The notes: generated by a model not told the origin, from the sequence alone. Positions 1-9,439 are shown, numbered from the stretch's first letter. The stretch is 64,000 nt of DNA from Hydrogenophaga crocea (GCF_011388215.1 NZ_CP049989.1:3658001-3722000); one strand, 5' to 3'. Numbers and translations are program-made.

Positions 1-178
1 TCTCGGTGTTGAGCTCGATGCGCCGGATGATCAGGGCGCTGGGCAGACGCCAGCGGTGGTTCAGATTGCCCACATGGGTGATCTGGTGGTGCCACAGACC
101 GTTGCGGGGTTTGGAAATGCAGCTGATCTCGAACTCGTGCACGCCGGGACTCCCTGGGTTTTGGTGCATCATTTGCAT
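1..178 (-). CDS. DUF3892-like small protein, C-terminus off the left edge
   Basis: An open minus-strand frame of 59 codons runs off the window edge. Its translation contains ISCISKPRNG, then ITHVGN and a segment ending ALIIRRIELNTE. This spacing resembles DUF3892 proteins (an ISCI..K start, an ITHIGG-like centre, then W.L..EEVIRRIE and a terminal FYV). The last part would lie outside the window. In-frame ATGs sit at 178, 172 and 169, and no Shine-Dalgarno decides between them. Function is unknown. It is divergent from the restriction-modification locus. The family assignment is from memory of the pattern. Confidence 0.45.
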   Translation of the reverse strand, partial: MQMMHQNPGSPGVHEFEISCISKPRNGLWHHQITHVGNLNHRWRLPSALIIRRIELNTE

Positions 179-258
179 TGATGCGTGTAAGTCAAAAGCA
201 TACTTGTGGTCGCTTGGTCCGAGCAACCAGAATCCGCCCTCATTTCCCTCGATACAAC

Positions 259-858
259 ATGCTTTACGCCGTGAAGGATCTCGCCGAGGTGCGGGCTGGT
301 CATGCCTTCCGCGGCGGCGTGCCGGTGGCCGAGACCGGCAACGCCCGGGTGGTGCAAATGCGCGACATCTGCCTCGACAGCGGCGTGAACTGGGCCGGTG
401 TCGCCGCCACCCGCCTGCCGGCCACCGCGCGCGCGCCCGAGTGGCTGCAGAACGGCGACGTGCTGTTCGCTGCCCGGGGCGGCCGCAACTACGCGCTGTG
501 CCTGTCCGACGTGCCCGAGCGCACGCTGTGCGCGCAGTATTTCTTCGTACTCCGGCGCAAATCGCCGGCCGTGGTGCCCGAGTACCTGGCCTGGCACATC
601 AACCGGGCCCCGGGCCAGCGCTACCTCATGGGCAAAGCCGAGGGCACGGACCAGCTCAGCATCCGCCGCGCCGTGCTCGAAGACATGCCGGTGGCGCTGC
701 CCGACACCGAGCGGCAATGGCTGCTGGTGAACCTGGCCCGCGCCGCCGCCTGCGAGCGGCGCCGGCTCGAATCCCTGATCCGCCTGCGCGAGCAGGAACT
801 CGATGCGCTCGCGCACCAACTGCAGGCCGTGGCCCAATGCCCTGAACCCCATCCATGA
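259..858 (+). CDS. Half-size type I restriction specificity (S) protein, single TRD
   Basis: This 199-residue protein has the layout of half an HsdS subunit. It starts with a target-recognition domain (VKDLAEVRAGHAFRGG, then RVVQMRDI and GDVLFAARG), followed by the conserved SIRRAVLEDMPVALP segment and a C-terminal coiled coil of about 45 residues rich in Glu, Arg and Leu. A normal HsdS has two such units and about 400 residues. The frame stays open back to 178, but the ATG at 259 begins at the usual HsdS N-terminus. The stop overlaps the hsdM start as ATGA, so the two are probably translationally coupled. Half-S proteins can dimerise to form a full specificity unit, or can compete with a full HsdS; which applies here is unknown. 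Confidence 0.75.
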   Translation: MLYAVKDLAEVRAGHAFRGGVPVAETGNARVVQMRDICLDSGVNWAGVAATRLPATARAPEWLQNGDVLFAARGGRNYALCLSDVPERTLCAQYFFVLRRKSPAVVPEYLAWHINRAPGQRYLMGKAEGTDQLSIRRAVLEDMPVALPDTERQWLLVNLARAAACERRRLESLIRLREQELDALAHQLQAVAQCPEPHP

Positions 859-2366
859 ACGACACCGCCATCAGCCAGAACGCGATCAATGCCGCGGTCT
901 GGTCCGCCTGCGACACCTTCCGCGGTACGGTCGATCCCAGCATCTACAAGGACTACGTCCTCACGATGCTGTTCCTCAAGTACATCTCCGACGTCTGGCA
1001 CGACCACTACACGCGCTACCAGGCCGAGCACGGCGACCACCCGGAACTGATCGAGGAACTGCTCAAGAACGAGCGCTTCGTGCTGCCGCCCCAGGCCAGC
1101 TTCCCCGCGCTGCACGCCGCGCGCCACCTGCCCGGCAACGGCGAGCGCATCGACAAGGCGCTGCATGCGATCGAAGAGGCCAACCTCGGCAAGCTGCGTG
1201 ACGTGTTCCAGGACATCAGCTTCAACTCCAACAAGCTCGGCGACGAGGCCCAGAAGAACGACATTCTTCGCCACCTGCTCGAGGACTTCGCCGGCCCCGA
1301 GCTGAACCTGCGCGAGAGCCGGGTGGGCTCGCTCGACGTGATCGGCAACGCCTACGAATTCCTCATCAAGAACTTCGCCACCACCGCGGGCAAGAAGGCC
1401 GGCGAGTTCTACACGCCGCCCGAGGTGTCCATGCTGATGGCCCGGCTCATGGACCCGCAGCCCGGCGAGGAAATCTGCGACCCCACCTGCGGCTCGGGCT
1501 CGCTGCTCATGAAGTGCAGCCAGCTCATCCGCGCGCGCAGCGGCGGCCGGCGCTACGCGCTGTACGGCCAGGAGGCCATCGGCAGCACCTGGGCGCTGGC
1601 CAAGATGAACATGTTCCTGCACGCCGAAGACAACCACCGCATCGAATGGGGCGACACGCTGCGCAACCCGCGGCTGCTCGACAGCGAAGGTCGGCTCAAG
1701 CGCTTCGACATCGTGGTCGCCAACCCGCCGTTCTCGCTCGAGAAATGGGGCCACGAAGGCGCGGCCCACGACCCGCACCAGCGCTTTCGCCGCGGCATCC
1801 CGCCGCGCACCAAGGCCGACTACGCCTTCATCCTGCACATGGTCGAAACCATGAAACCCGATCGCGGCCGCATGGCGGTGGTGGTGCCGCACGGTGTGCT
1901 GTTCCGCGGCGCGGCCGAAGGCAAGATCCGCCGCCGGCTGATCGAGGAGAACCTGCTCGACGCCGTCATCGGCCTGCCCGAGAAGCTGTTCTACGGCACC
2001 GGCATTCCCGCGGCCATCCTGGTGCTGCGCCAGCGCAAGCCCGACGACACCGTGCTGTTCATCGACGCCAGCCGCAGCTACCAGGACGGCAAGAACCAGA
2101 ACCTGCTGCGCCCCCAGGACCTCGACACCATCATGGACACGGTGCAGGCGCGCCGCAGCGTCGACAAGTACGCCCACCTGGCCACCGCGGCCGAGATCGC
2201 GGGCCACGACTTCAACCTGAACATCCCGCGCTACGTGAACACCTTCGAAGCGGCCGAGCGCATCGACCTCTCGGCCGTGCGCGCCGAGCGACTGAAGCTG
2301 CAGGCCGAGCTCGCGGTGCTCGAACAGAAGATGGCCGGCTTCCTCAAGGAGCTCGGCTACGAATGA
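855..2366 (+). CDS. hsdM: Type I restriction-modification DNA methyltransferase subunit HsdM
   Basis: This is an N6-adenine methyltransferase subunit that modifies DNA in complex with HsdS. The N-terminal 150 residues match the helical HsdM_N domain (DPSIYKDYVLTMLFLKYISD). The SAM-binding motif I (DPTCGSGSLLMK) lies near residue 210 and the catalytic motif IV, NPPF, near residue 290. At 503 residues it has the usual length. It overlaps the half-S gene upstream and the hsdS gene downstream, both by four bases (ATGA), so half-S, M and S look like one tightly coupled transcript. All motifs needed for methylation are present. Confidence 0.95.
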   Translation: MNDTAISQNAINAAVWSACDTFRGTVDPSIYKDYVLTMLFLKYISDVWHDHYTRYQAEHGDHPELIEELLKNERFVLPPQASFPALHAARHLPGNGERIDKALHAIEEANLGKLRDVFQDISFNSNKLGDEAQKNDILRHLLEDFAGPELNLRESRVGSLDVIGNAYEFLIKNFATTAGKKAGEFYTPPEVSMLMARLMDPQPGEEICDPTCGSGSLLMKCSQLIRARSGGRRYALYGQEAIGSTWALAKMNMFLHAEDNHRIEWGDTLRNPRLLDSEGRLKRFDIVVANPPFSLEKWGHEGAAHDPHQRFRRGIPPRTKADYAFILHMVETMKPDRGRMAVVVPHGVLFRGAAEGKIRRRLIEENLLDAVIGLPEKLFYGTGIPAAILVLRQRKPDDTVLFIDASRSYQDGKNQNLLRPQDLDTIMDTVQARRSVDKYAHLATAAEIAGHDFNLNIPRYVNTFEAAERIDLSAVRAERLKLQAELAVLEQKMAGFLKELGYE

Positions 2367-3625
2367 GGCGAAACATGCTGCCTGAAGGCTGGAGCCGTTG
2401 CCGGCTCGGCGACCTGATGGCGTTCCGCAACGGCTTGAACTACACGCGCAACGAGAGCGGCGAGTGCATCAAGGTGGTGGGCGTGAGCGACTTCCGCGCG
2501 CGCACCGTGCTCGACGGCGCCGCCGGGCTCGACACCGTGGCCCTGCGCGATCGCGTGGGCCCCCAAGACCTGCTGCAGGCCGGCGACCTGCTGTTCGTGC
2601 GCTCCAACGGCAACAAGGCGCTGGTGGGCCGCTGCCTGTTCGTCGCGCGGCTCGACGAGCCCGTGACCTTCTCGGGCTTCACCATCCGCGGCCGCGTCAC
2701 CTCGCCGCGGCTGGACCCGGCCTTCGCGTCGGAGCTCATGCGCACGGCACGCACCGTGGCACAAATGCACCTGGGCGGCAGCGGCACCAACATCAGCAAC
2801 CTGAGCCAGGACATCCTGCAGAACGTCGAGGTCTGCCTGCCCGGGGTGGGCGAGCAGCGCCGCATCGTGCGCGTGCTGGCCACCTGGCGCGAGGCCATCG
2901 ACGCCACCGACAACCTGCTCGAGAACGCGCGGCGCGAAAAGCACGACCTGATGCAGGCCTTGCTGTCGGGCCGCGTCGCCGCGCTGCAGCAGCGCGGCGC
3001 CTGGGAGCAGGTGGAGTTCGACGACGTCTTCGAGCGCGTGGCGCGCAAGAACGACGAAGGCAGCAGCAACGTGCTCACCATCTCGGCCCAGCACGGCCTG
3101 GTGAGCCAGCGCGACTTCTTCCACAAGAACGTGGCGAGCGAAGACCTGAGCCACTACACCTACCTGAGCACGGGCGACTTCGCCTACAACAAGAGCGCCT
3201 CCGCGGGCTACCCGGTGGGCGCCATCAAGCCGCTCGTGGCGCACGACTCGGGCGTGGTCTCGAGCCTGTACATCTGCTTCCGTCAGCGGTCCGACGCGCA
3301 GGTCGACGCCGACTTCTACCGCCACTACTTCGAGGCCGGCATGCTCAACGAGCCCATCGGCTTCATCGCCCAGGAGGGGGCGCGCAACCACGGCCTGCTC
3401 AACGTGAGCGTGAAAGACTTCTTCAAGCTGCCGCTGCACCTGCCCCCGCTGCCGGTGCAGCGGCGCATCGCCGAGGTGCTGGGCGTGGCCGAGGATTACG
3501 AGCATTCGGTCGCTGCGCAGGCGCGGGCGCTGCGCGACGAACTCGGCGCGTTGCGCGAAGACCTGCTGAGCGGCCAGCGGCGGCTGCGTCCGGTCGAGGA
3601 ACCCGGCGAGCCATGCCCCCGCTGA
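2363..3625 (+). CDS. hsdS: Type I restriction-modification specificity subunit HsdS, two TRDs
   Basis: This 420-residue full-length S subunit would confer DNA sequence specificity on HsdM and HsdR. Two target-recognition units are visible. The first runs from the start to about residue 170 (GWSRCRLGDLMAFRNG, GDLLFVRSNGN, LSQDILQNVEVCLP) and is followed by a helical spacer. The second starts near residue 215 (WEQVEFDDVFERVARKN) and ends with KDFFKLPLHLPPLPVQRRI and a second helix. The ATG at 2363 overlaps the hsdM stop; another in-frame ATG lies at 2375. It is followed seven bases later by the GTG of hsdR. Confidence 0.92.
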   Translation: MRRNMLPEGWSRCRLGDLMAFRNGLNYTRNESGECIKVVGVSDFRARTVLDGAAGLDTVALRDRVGPQDLLQAGDLLFVRSNGNKALVGRCLFVARLDEPVTFSGFTIRGRVTSPRLDPAFASELMRTARTVAQMHLGGSGTNISNLSQDILQNVEVCLPGVGEQRRIVRVLATWREAIDATDNLLENARREKHDLMQALLSGRVAALQQRGAWEQVEFDDVFERVARKNDEGSSNVLTISAQHGLVSQRDFFHKNVASEDLSHYTYLSTGDFAYNKSASAGYPVGAIKPLVAHDSGVVSSLYICFRQRSDAQVDADFYRHYFEAGMLNEPIGFIAQEGARNHGLLNVSVKDFFKLPLHLPPLPVQRRIAEVLGVAEDYEHSVAAQARALRDELGALREDLLSGQRRLRPVEEPGEPCPR

Positions 3626-3632
3626 GACCGGC

Positions 3633-6125
3633 GTGAGCGCGACCCCCGTCCCCGGGCGGCGCGGCCCCGTGGCCGCCTCGCTGGCCCTGCTCACGGCAAT
3701 GGGCTGGCGCCCGCTGAGCACGGCCGACGCGCGCCGGCTGCGTGGTGGCGTGCGCGACGCGGTGCTCAAGCCGCGCCTGATCGAAGCGCTTCAGGCGCAC
3801 CGCTTCGAGTACAAGGGCGAATACCACCCGCTGTCGCCCGGCGGCATCGACCAGGTGGTGCGCCAGGTGATGTCGCTGAACCTGCACGAGGGCCTGCTCG
3901 CGGCCAATGAGCGCTTCTACCGGCTGCTCACGCTGGGCGTGACCGTCACCGAGTTCATGCCCGACAGCAAGAAGCACCAGCCCACGGTGCCCTTGCTCGA
4001 CTGGCAGCGCCCCGAGGCCAATCTCTGGGACGTCTGCGAAGGCTTCGAGCTGCTGCCCGCGCGCGGCACCGAGCCGCTGCGCTGCGACCTGGTGGCCTGC
4101 GTGAACGGCCTGCCGCTGGCGGTGATCGAGTGCGCCGACACGGTAGAGGCCGCGGTGCAACGCCAGCGGCGCCGCCAGCGGCTCGACGCACTGCCCCAGC
4201 TGCATGCCTGCGCCCAGCTGCTGCTGGCGCTCGGATCGTCCGCCGCGGCGGGCGCGGGCGACGCGCGCTACGGCACCACGGGCACGCCGCCGCGCTGCTG
4301 GGCGCGCTGGCACGAAGGCCCGCCCGATCCGCTGGGGCCGGTGCACGCGCTGCTGTCGCCCGACCGCCTGCTCGAGCTGCTGCGCCACTTCGTGCTGTTC
4401 GACCGCCGCCTCGGCAAGGTCGTGGCGCGACCGCACCAGGTGTTCGGCGTGCGCGCGGTGCTGGCTCGCATCGCCCAGCGCCGGCCCGACGGCGCGCGCG
4501 AAGGCGGTGTGCTCTGGCACACCACGGGCTCGGGCAAGAGCTTCACCATGGTCTTCCTGACCAAGGCGCTGCTGCTGCACCCGGGCACCCAGGCCTGCCG
4601 CGTGATCGTGGTGACCGACCGGCTCGACCTCGAGAGCCAGCTCGCGCGCAACTTCCTCGAAAGCGGCGCCTTCGGCTCGGCGCTGGCCGACCGCGAGGGC
4701 GAGCGCGCGCGCGTGGCCTCGGGGCGCGAGCTGGCGCGGCGCATCGGCCAGGGCCGCGAGCGCATCATCTTCACGCTGGTGCAGAAGTTCGCCACGGCCT
4801 CGCGCCTGCCCGAATGCCGCAACCCCTCGGCCGACCTGATCGTGCTGGTGGACGAAGGCCACCGCAGCCAGGGCGGCGAGTGGCACGACCGCATGCGCAG
4901 GGCGCTGCCGCGGGCGGCCTACCTCGCCTTCACCGGCACACCGCTGCTCAAGCGCGAGAAAACCGCCAACCGCTTCGGCCCCATCCTGCACGCCTATACG
5001 CAGCAGCGCGCGGTGCGCGACGGCACCGTGGCGCCGCTGCTCTACGAAGAGCGCAAGCCGCGGCTGGCCAGCGGCGACGAGGCCGCGCGCCGCGTCGAGC
5101 GCATCGCGCGCGACATCGCGCAGCACTTCCACGACACCATCAAGACGCGCAGCCAGGGCCTCAAGGGCCAGGTCGCCACCGGCAGCAAGCTCGACGCCAT
5201 CCGCTACCAGCGCTGCCTCGACGACACCGGCCTGGTGAGCAGCGCGGTGCTGATCTCGCCGCCCGAGCGCCGCGAAGGCGTCAGCGAGGTCGACGAAAGC
5301 CAGCTGCTCGAGGTGCGGCACTGGTGGAACACCCACGTGGGCCGCGACGCCGAACGCTACGAGCAGAACCTGCTGCGCGACTTCGGCAGCGACGGCGCGC
5401 CCGACCTGCTCATCGTGGTCGACCGCCTGCTCACCGGTTTCGACGAGCCGCGCAACACGGTGCTCTACATCGACAAGCCGCTCAAGGAGCACCGCCTGAT
5501 CCAGGCCGTGGCGCGCGTGAACCGGCTGCACGAGGCCAAGCGCCACGGCCTGCTGGTGGACTACCGCGACATCCTGCGCGCGCTGGACACCGCCGTGCGC
5601 GACTACCAGGACCTCGCCACGCGCACCCAGGGCGGCTACGACATCGACGACATCGCCGGCCTGTACCGCGCGGTCGACCCGCGGTCGCCCGAGGACACGC
5701 CGGTGCGCGAGCCCAAGCGCATCTACGCCGTGCTGCCCGCCGACACGGTGCCCGACGACAGCGCCCGCGCGCGGCTGAAGCAGGCGATCGAGACCGCGCT
5801 CGCGCTCGATCCCGATGCCGAGAGCGGCTTCGAGGGCCGGCCGCTGGCGCGCGCCTGTTACGGCATCGTGCGCCTGGCCGCGGCGCGGCCCGGCGGCCCG
5901 CCGCTGCCCGCCACGGCCACGCTGATCGAACAGGCCCGCGCCATGGACACCGAAGTGCGCAACATCGTGGCCGAGCATTCGCTCAACCCGCAGGATCTCG
6001 ACGCCGCGGTGCGCCAGGCCTTGCTGCCGCGGCTGTTCGCGCTGCTGGGGCTCGAGCGGGCCCGGCTCGCGGTCGCGCAGGTGATCGAGCTCGCGCGCGA
6101 AGGCCTGGCGCGCGAGAGCGACTGA
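3633..6125 (+). CDS. hsdR: Type I restriction HsdR subunit, nuclease active site apparently degenerate
   Basis: HsdR provides DNA translocation and cleavage in a type I complex. The motor is intact: Walker A TTGSGKS near residue 300, motif II VDEGHRS near 405, FTGTP near 432, and the later motifs RLLTGFDEP and QAVARVNRLH. The N-terminal nuclease segment aligns through the family signature VNGLPL. The usual D..E.K becomes D152...E166-C-A168, so the catalytic Lys is Ala. The following QxxxY motif reads QLHAC (189-193), without the Tyr. At 830 residues it is shorter than typical enzymes of about 1000. Translation starts at GTG 3633, seven bases after hsdS. I infer a translocating but non-cleaving protein, unless another site replaces it. 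Confidence 0.92.
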   Translation: MSATPVPGRRGPVAASLALLTAMGWRPLSTADARRLRGGVRDAVLKPRLIEALQAHRFEYKGEYHPLSPGGIDQVVRQVMSLNLHEGLLAANERFYRLLTLGVTVTEFMPDSKKHQPTVPLLDWQRPEANLWDVCEGFELLPARGTEPLRCDLVACVNGLPLAVIECADTVEAAVQRQRRRQRLDALPQLHACAQLLLALGSSAAAGAGDARYGTTGTPPRCWARWHEGPPDPLGPVHALLSPDRLLELLRHFVLFDRRLGKVVARPHQVFGVRAVLARIAQRRPDGAREGGVLWHTTGSGKSFTMVFLTKALLLHPGTQACRVIVVTDRLDLESQLARNFLESGAFGSALADREGERARVASGRELARRIGQGRERIIFTLVQKFATASRLPECRNPSADLIVLVDEGHRSQGGEWHDRMRRALPRAAYLAFTGTPLLKREKTANRFGPILHAYTQQRAVRDGTVAPLLYEERKPRLASGDEAARRVERIARDIAQHFHDTIKTRSQGLKGQVATGSKLDAIRYQRCLDDTGLVSSAVLISPPERREGVSEVDESQLLEVRHWWNTHVGRDAERYEQNLLRDFGSDGAPDLLIVVDRLLTGFDEPRNTVLYIDKPLKEHRLIQAVARVNRLHEAKRHGLLVDYRDILRALDTAVRDYQDLATRTQGGYDIDDIAGLYRAVDPRSPEDTPVREPKRIYAVLPADTVPDDSARARLKQAIETALALDPDAESGFEGRPLARACYGIVRLAAARPGGPPLPATATLIEQARAMDTEVRNIVAEHSLNPQDLDAAVRQALLPRLFALLGLERARLAVAQVIELAREGLARESD

Positions 6126-6131
6126 GCGCGC

Positions 6132-6707
6132 CTACAGCGCCCGCGCCTGCACCGTGCCCCCGGCGCGCACGAACACGCCTGCGCCCAGGTGGTGAATGGT
6201 CTGCAGATCGGCGTTGTGCGCGTCGAAGACCCAGCGGCCGTTGGCGAACACGCGCGGATCGGCCGCGGCGGCCACCACCTCGGCAAAGCAGGTGTCGTAG
6301 GCGTCTTCGGTGTGGCGCTCGGGGATCAGGCGGCATTCGAGCCAGGCCGCGCAGCCGGCCTCGATCAGCGGCACGCCCAGCACCGGCCCGGCCGTGGCGC
6401 TCAGGCCATAGCGCGCGAACTTGTCGCCGTCGCGGCCGCTGTGCTGGCCCACGCTCCAGGTGAGGTCGGCGAGCGCCAGGCCCGGCAGGCACAGGCCGAA
6501 GGCGCCGCTGGCGCCCACGAGTTCGCGCGTGAAGGTGTGCTTGTCGATCACCACCGCGATGCGCGGCGGCGTGAACTCCACCGGCATGGACCAGGCCGCG
6601 GCCATCAGGTTGCGCCGGCCACCGTGCGCGCTCGTCACGAGCACGGTGGGGCCGTGGTTGATGAGGCGGCTCGCGTGCTCCAGGCGCACCGGCGCGAAGC
6701 CGCTCAC
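6132..6707 (-). CDS. Flavin reductase-like FMN-binding protein
   Basis: This 191-residue protein resembles the flavin reductase-like split-barrel family. It has an early [19 protein letters not shown] segment, then [20 protein letters not shown] and FGLCLPG, as in DIM6/NTAB-type FMN-binding oxidoreductases. The GTG start at 6707 overlaps the stop of the upstream VOC gene as GTGA, so it is probably translated by coupling and the pair forms an operon. The natural substrate cannot be told. The pairing with a VOC protein and a divergent LysR regulator suggests an inducible catabolic or detoxification step, which is inference. Confidence 0.75.
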   Translation of the reverse strand: MSGFAPVRLEHASRLINHGPTVLVTSAHGGRRNLMAAAWSMPVEFTPPRIAVVIDKHTFTRELVGASGAFGLCLPGLALADLTWSVGQHSGRDGDKFARYGLSATAGPVLGVPLIEAGCAAWLECRLIPERHTEDAYDTCFAEVVAAAADPRVFANGRWVFDAHNADLQTIHHLGAGVFVRAGGTVQARAL

Positions 6708-7177
6708 TTCGCGAACAGCCGGTTGATGTCGCCGAAGGCCTTGACCTCGATCGCGTTGCCCGAGGGGTCGAGGAAGAACATGGTCGCCTGCTCGCCGGGC
6801 TGGCCCTGGAAGCGGATGTAGGGCTCGATCACGAAGGCCGTGCCCAGCGCCTTCAGGCGCTCGGCCATGGCCTCCCAGTCGGCCATGGGCAGCACGATGC
6901 CGAAGTGGCGCACCGGCACGCCGTGCCCATCGACCGCGTTGGTGCCGGCATTCCCGCAGGCCTCGGGCGCGAGGTGGGCCACGATCTGGTGGCCGTAGAA
7001 GTTGAAGTCGATCCACTCGGGCGAGCTGCGGCCTTCGGGGCAGCCGAGCAGTTCACCGTAGAAGCGGCGCGCGGCCTCGAGGTCGTGCACCGGGAACGCG
7101 AGGTGGAAGGGCGACAGCGGCGCCGGGTTGGTGGTGGGCGCGGTCATGGTGGGTCGGGTGGCGGTGGCGGTGCTCAT
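6704..7177 (-). CDS. VOC (glyoxalase/extradiol dioxygenase) superfamily protein
   Basis: This 157-residue VOC protein begins its fold at [20 protein letters not shown] and ends with [17 protein letters not shown]. The terminal Glu of that motif is the common VOC metal ligand. Only one beta-alpha-beta-beta-beta pair is present, so it would act as a dimer. I chose the ATG at 7177 because a GAGG sequence stands about 8 bases upstream; the frame remains open to 7231. It is the first gene of a two-gene operon with the flavin reductase and diverges from a LysR regulator. The substrate is unknown. Confidence 0.78.
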   Translation of the reverse strand: MSTATATRPTMTAPTTNPAPLSPFHLAFPVHDLEAARRFYGELLGCPEGRSSPEWIDFNFYGHQIVAHLAPEACGNAGTNAVDGHGVPVRHFGIVLPMADWEAMAERLKALGTAFVIEPYIRFQGQPGEQATMFFLDPSGNAIEVKAFGDINRLFAK

Positions 7178-7277
7178 CGGGGCCTCGTCGGAAAGGGGGG
7201 AGAACGGCGATGCTAGTCGCGCTCCAGCCAAAAGAAAATCAATGGTTTTTTGAGCCGAGCATCACTATGCTTTGTGT

Positions 7278-8141
7278 ATGATCGCCGAGCTCAAGACCTT
7301 CATCGCCGTGGCGCGCGCGGGCACCTTCGCGGCCGCGGGCCAGCAGATCGGCCTCACGCAGGCGGCCGTGAGCGCGCAGATCAAGCGGCTCGAAGCCGGG
7401 CTTGGCTTCACCCTGTTCGACCGCACCGGCCGTGCGGCGCGGCTGAACCCCCGCGGCCGGCAGACGCTGGCGCAGGCGCAGGAGCTGATCGCGCTTTACG
7501 CGCAGCTGGGCTCGCACCAGCGCAGCAAGGCAACCACGGTGTTCGTGGCCCTGGGCGCCATCGCTTCGGTGCAGCAGGCCTTTCTGCCGGCGGCGCTCGC
7601 GAGGTTCCACCGCGCGCTGCCGGGCAGCCGCACGCGCGTGGTGCCGGGCGTGTCCACCGCGCTGCTCAACGCGGTCGACGCGGGCGAGATCGACGCGGCG
7701 GTGATCATCCGGCCGCCATTCGCGCTGCCCAGCGATCTGCGCTGGGTGCCGCTGGCGCGCGAACCCTTTCGCCTGCTGGTGCCGCGCGCCGTGCGCGGCG
7801 ACGACTGGCGGGCGCTGCTCGCCAACCAGCCCTTCGTGCGCTACGACCGCGGCTCCTTCGGCGGCCGCCAGGTCGACCGCTTCCTGCGCGCGCGCCAGGT
7901 GGCGGTGAACGAGGTGTGCGAGCTCGACGAGCTCGACGCCATCGTGCAACTGGTGGCCAACGGCCTCGGCGTGGCGCTGCTGCCGCAAACCGCGGACCGG
8001 CGCCGCTGGCCCGCGGGCGTGCGCGCGATCGACCTGGGCGCACACACCTTCCACCGCGACATCGGCATCGTGCACCGCAGCGAGCTGACCGAGGCCGCGC
8101 AGCGCCTGGTGCAAGGCGTGGTCGAGGCCTACGCGGCCTGA
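7278..8141 (+). CDS. LysR family transcriptional regulator
   Basis: This 287-residue LysR-type regulator has an N-terminal winged helix-turn-helix (LKTFIAVARAGTFAAAGQQI, then LTQAAVSAQIKRLEAGLGF) followed by an effector-binding domain ending in VANGLGVALLPQ. The 100-bp gap to the divergent VOC/flavin-reductase pair suggests that it controls those genes and itself, as is common in the family. There is no Shine-Dalgarno before the ATG. A TATGCT hexamer at 7266-7271 ends six bases upstream, so the transcript may be leaderless. Its stop directly abuts the converging pncB stop. Confidence 0.88.
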   Translation: MIAELKTFIAVARAGTFAAAGQQIGLTQAAVSAQIKRLEAGLGFTLFDRTGRAARLNPRGRQTLAQAQELIALYAQLGSHQRSKATTVFVALGAIASVQQAFLPAALARFHRALPGSRTRVVPGVSTALLNAVDAGEIDAAVIIRPPFALPSDLRWVPLAREPFRLLVPRAVRGDDWRALLANQPFVRYDRGSFGGRQVDRFLRARQVAVNEVCELDELDAIVQLVANGLGVALLPQTADRRRWPAGVRAIDLGAHTFHRDIGIVHRSELTEAAQRLVQGVVEAYAA

Positions 8142-9335
8142 TCAGCCCGCGTCGCGCACACCGAACACCTGGCGCAGGTAGGCCAGGAAGGTCGCGTCGT
8201 CGCACAGCGCCTTGCCCGGCGTGTCCGAGATCTTGGCCACGGGCTGGCCATTGGCCTCGCGCAGCTTCATCACGATGTTGAGCGGCTGCAGGCCCATGTC
8301 GTTGGTGAGGTGGGTGCCGATGCCGAAGCCGAGCTGCGCGCGATCGCCGAAGTGGCGGTGGATGCGCAGCGCGGTGGCGATGTCCAGGCCGTCGGAGAAC
8401 ACCAGCCGCTTGGTATGGGAGTCGATGCGCAGCCGCGCGTAGTGCGCCAGCGCCTTCTCGCCCCAGGCGATCGGGTCGCCCGAGTCGTGGCGCAGGCCGT
8501 CGAAGAGCTTGGCGAAGTAGAGGTCGAAGTCGGCCAGGAAGGCGTCCATGCCGATCACGTCGGTGAGGGCGATGCCGAGGTCGCCGCGGTACTCCTGCAC
8601 CCAGTCCTCGAGCGCGGCCTTCTGGAAATCGCGCAGGCGCACGCCCAGGGTCTGGTAGGTCTGCAGGTACTCGTGCGCCATGGTGCCGATGGGCACCAGC
8701 CCGAGCTCGCGCGCCAGCATCACGTTGGACGTGCCCTTGAACACCTGCGGCGCCTCGGCCGCGAGCGTGGCCACCACCTCGCGCTGCCAGTCGCCGCTGA
8801 AGCGGCGGCGCACGCCGAAGTCGGTGATCTCGAAGGGGTGGCGCAGCGGCGGCTCGCGGCCCACCGCCTGCAGCCGCGCCACCTTGTCGCGCAGGCGGCG
8901 GCGGCCTTCGGCGAGCGCCGCAGCGGTGTCGAAACGGCGGAAGTAGAGCTCGTTGACGATCGCGAGCACGAAGATCTCGAAGGCCATCACGTGCACCTGC
9001 GGGCCGCGCGCCTCGATCGTGAGCTGCCCGTGCGCCACGCTGGCGCGGATGAACTCGCGCTGGAACTGGAAGATGCGCAGGAAGTCGACGAAGTCCGACT
9101 TGATGTAGCGCAGCCCGCCCAGCCAGGCCAGTTCGTCGGCGCGAAAGCGCAGCGTGCACAGGTGGTCGAGCTCGCGGTTCAGTTCGTCGAGCAGCGCGGC
9201 CAGCGGGTAGGCGCTGCGGTTGCGGCAGACGAAGGTGTAGCGCGCCTGCGTCGTGGGGTGCCGGTGCAGCATGGCCTGCCACATCGAGAACTTGTAGAGG
9301 TCGGTGTCGAGCAGGCTGTGGATGACGGGCTTCAT
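8142..9335 (-). CDS. pncB: Nicotinate phosphoribosyltransferase
   Basis: PncB converts nicotinate and PRPP to nicotinate mononucleotide with ATP hydrolysis, in the NAD salvage pathway of the cytosol. The 397-residue protein carries the family hallmarks: an N-terminal [12 protein letters not shown], the central [15 protein letters not shown] segment, [12 protein letters not shown], and LVFSDGLD near the phosphate-binding site. The ATG at 9335 gives the standard N-terminus [15 protein letters not shown]; the frame runs open further upstream but without family similarity. It stands alone between a convergent LysR gene and a divergent conserved gene. Confidence 0.95.
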   Translation of the reverse strand: MKPVIHSLLDTDLYKFSMWQAMLHRHPTTQARYTFVCRNRSAYPLAALLDELNRELDHLCTLRFRADELAWLGGLRYIKSDFVDFLRIFQFQREFIRASVAHGQLTIEARGPQVHVMAFEIFVLAIVNELYFRRFDTAAALAEGRRRLRDKVARLQAVGREPPLRHPFEITDFGVRRRFSGDWQREVVATLAAEAPQVFKGTSNVMLARELGLVPIGTMAHEYLQTYQTLGVRLRDFQKAALEDWVQEYRGDLGIALTDVIGMDAFLADFDLYFAKLFDGLRHDSGDPIAWGEKALAHYARLRIDSHTKRLVFSDGLDIATALRIHRHFGDRAQLGFGIGTHLTNDMGLQPLNIVMKLREANGQPVAKISDTPGKALCDDATFLAYLRQVFGVRDAG

Positions 9336-9439
9336 GCGGCGATCTTCGCTCAGGCCGCCGGGCACCGTCCGGGGGATGCCGCCGCCCCGGCAGTCGTGCT
9401 AACGTCACGCCTTGCCCACCGCCCGGCCCGCTTCGCGCC

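Noticed and set aside
3423..5978. An 851-codon minus-strand frame opposite hsdR
   Set aside because: It is the antisense shadow of hsdR, with low-complexity composition and no start signal.
1..6125. Mobile defence island or prophage around the restriction genes
   Set aside because: No integrase, transposase, att-like repeat or change in composition could be seen; the locus joins ordinary genes directly on its right.
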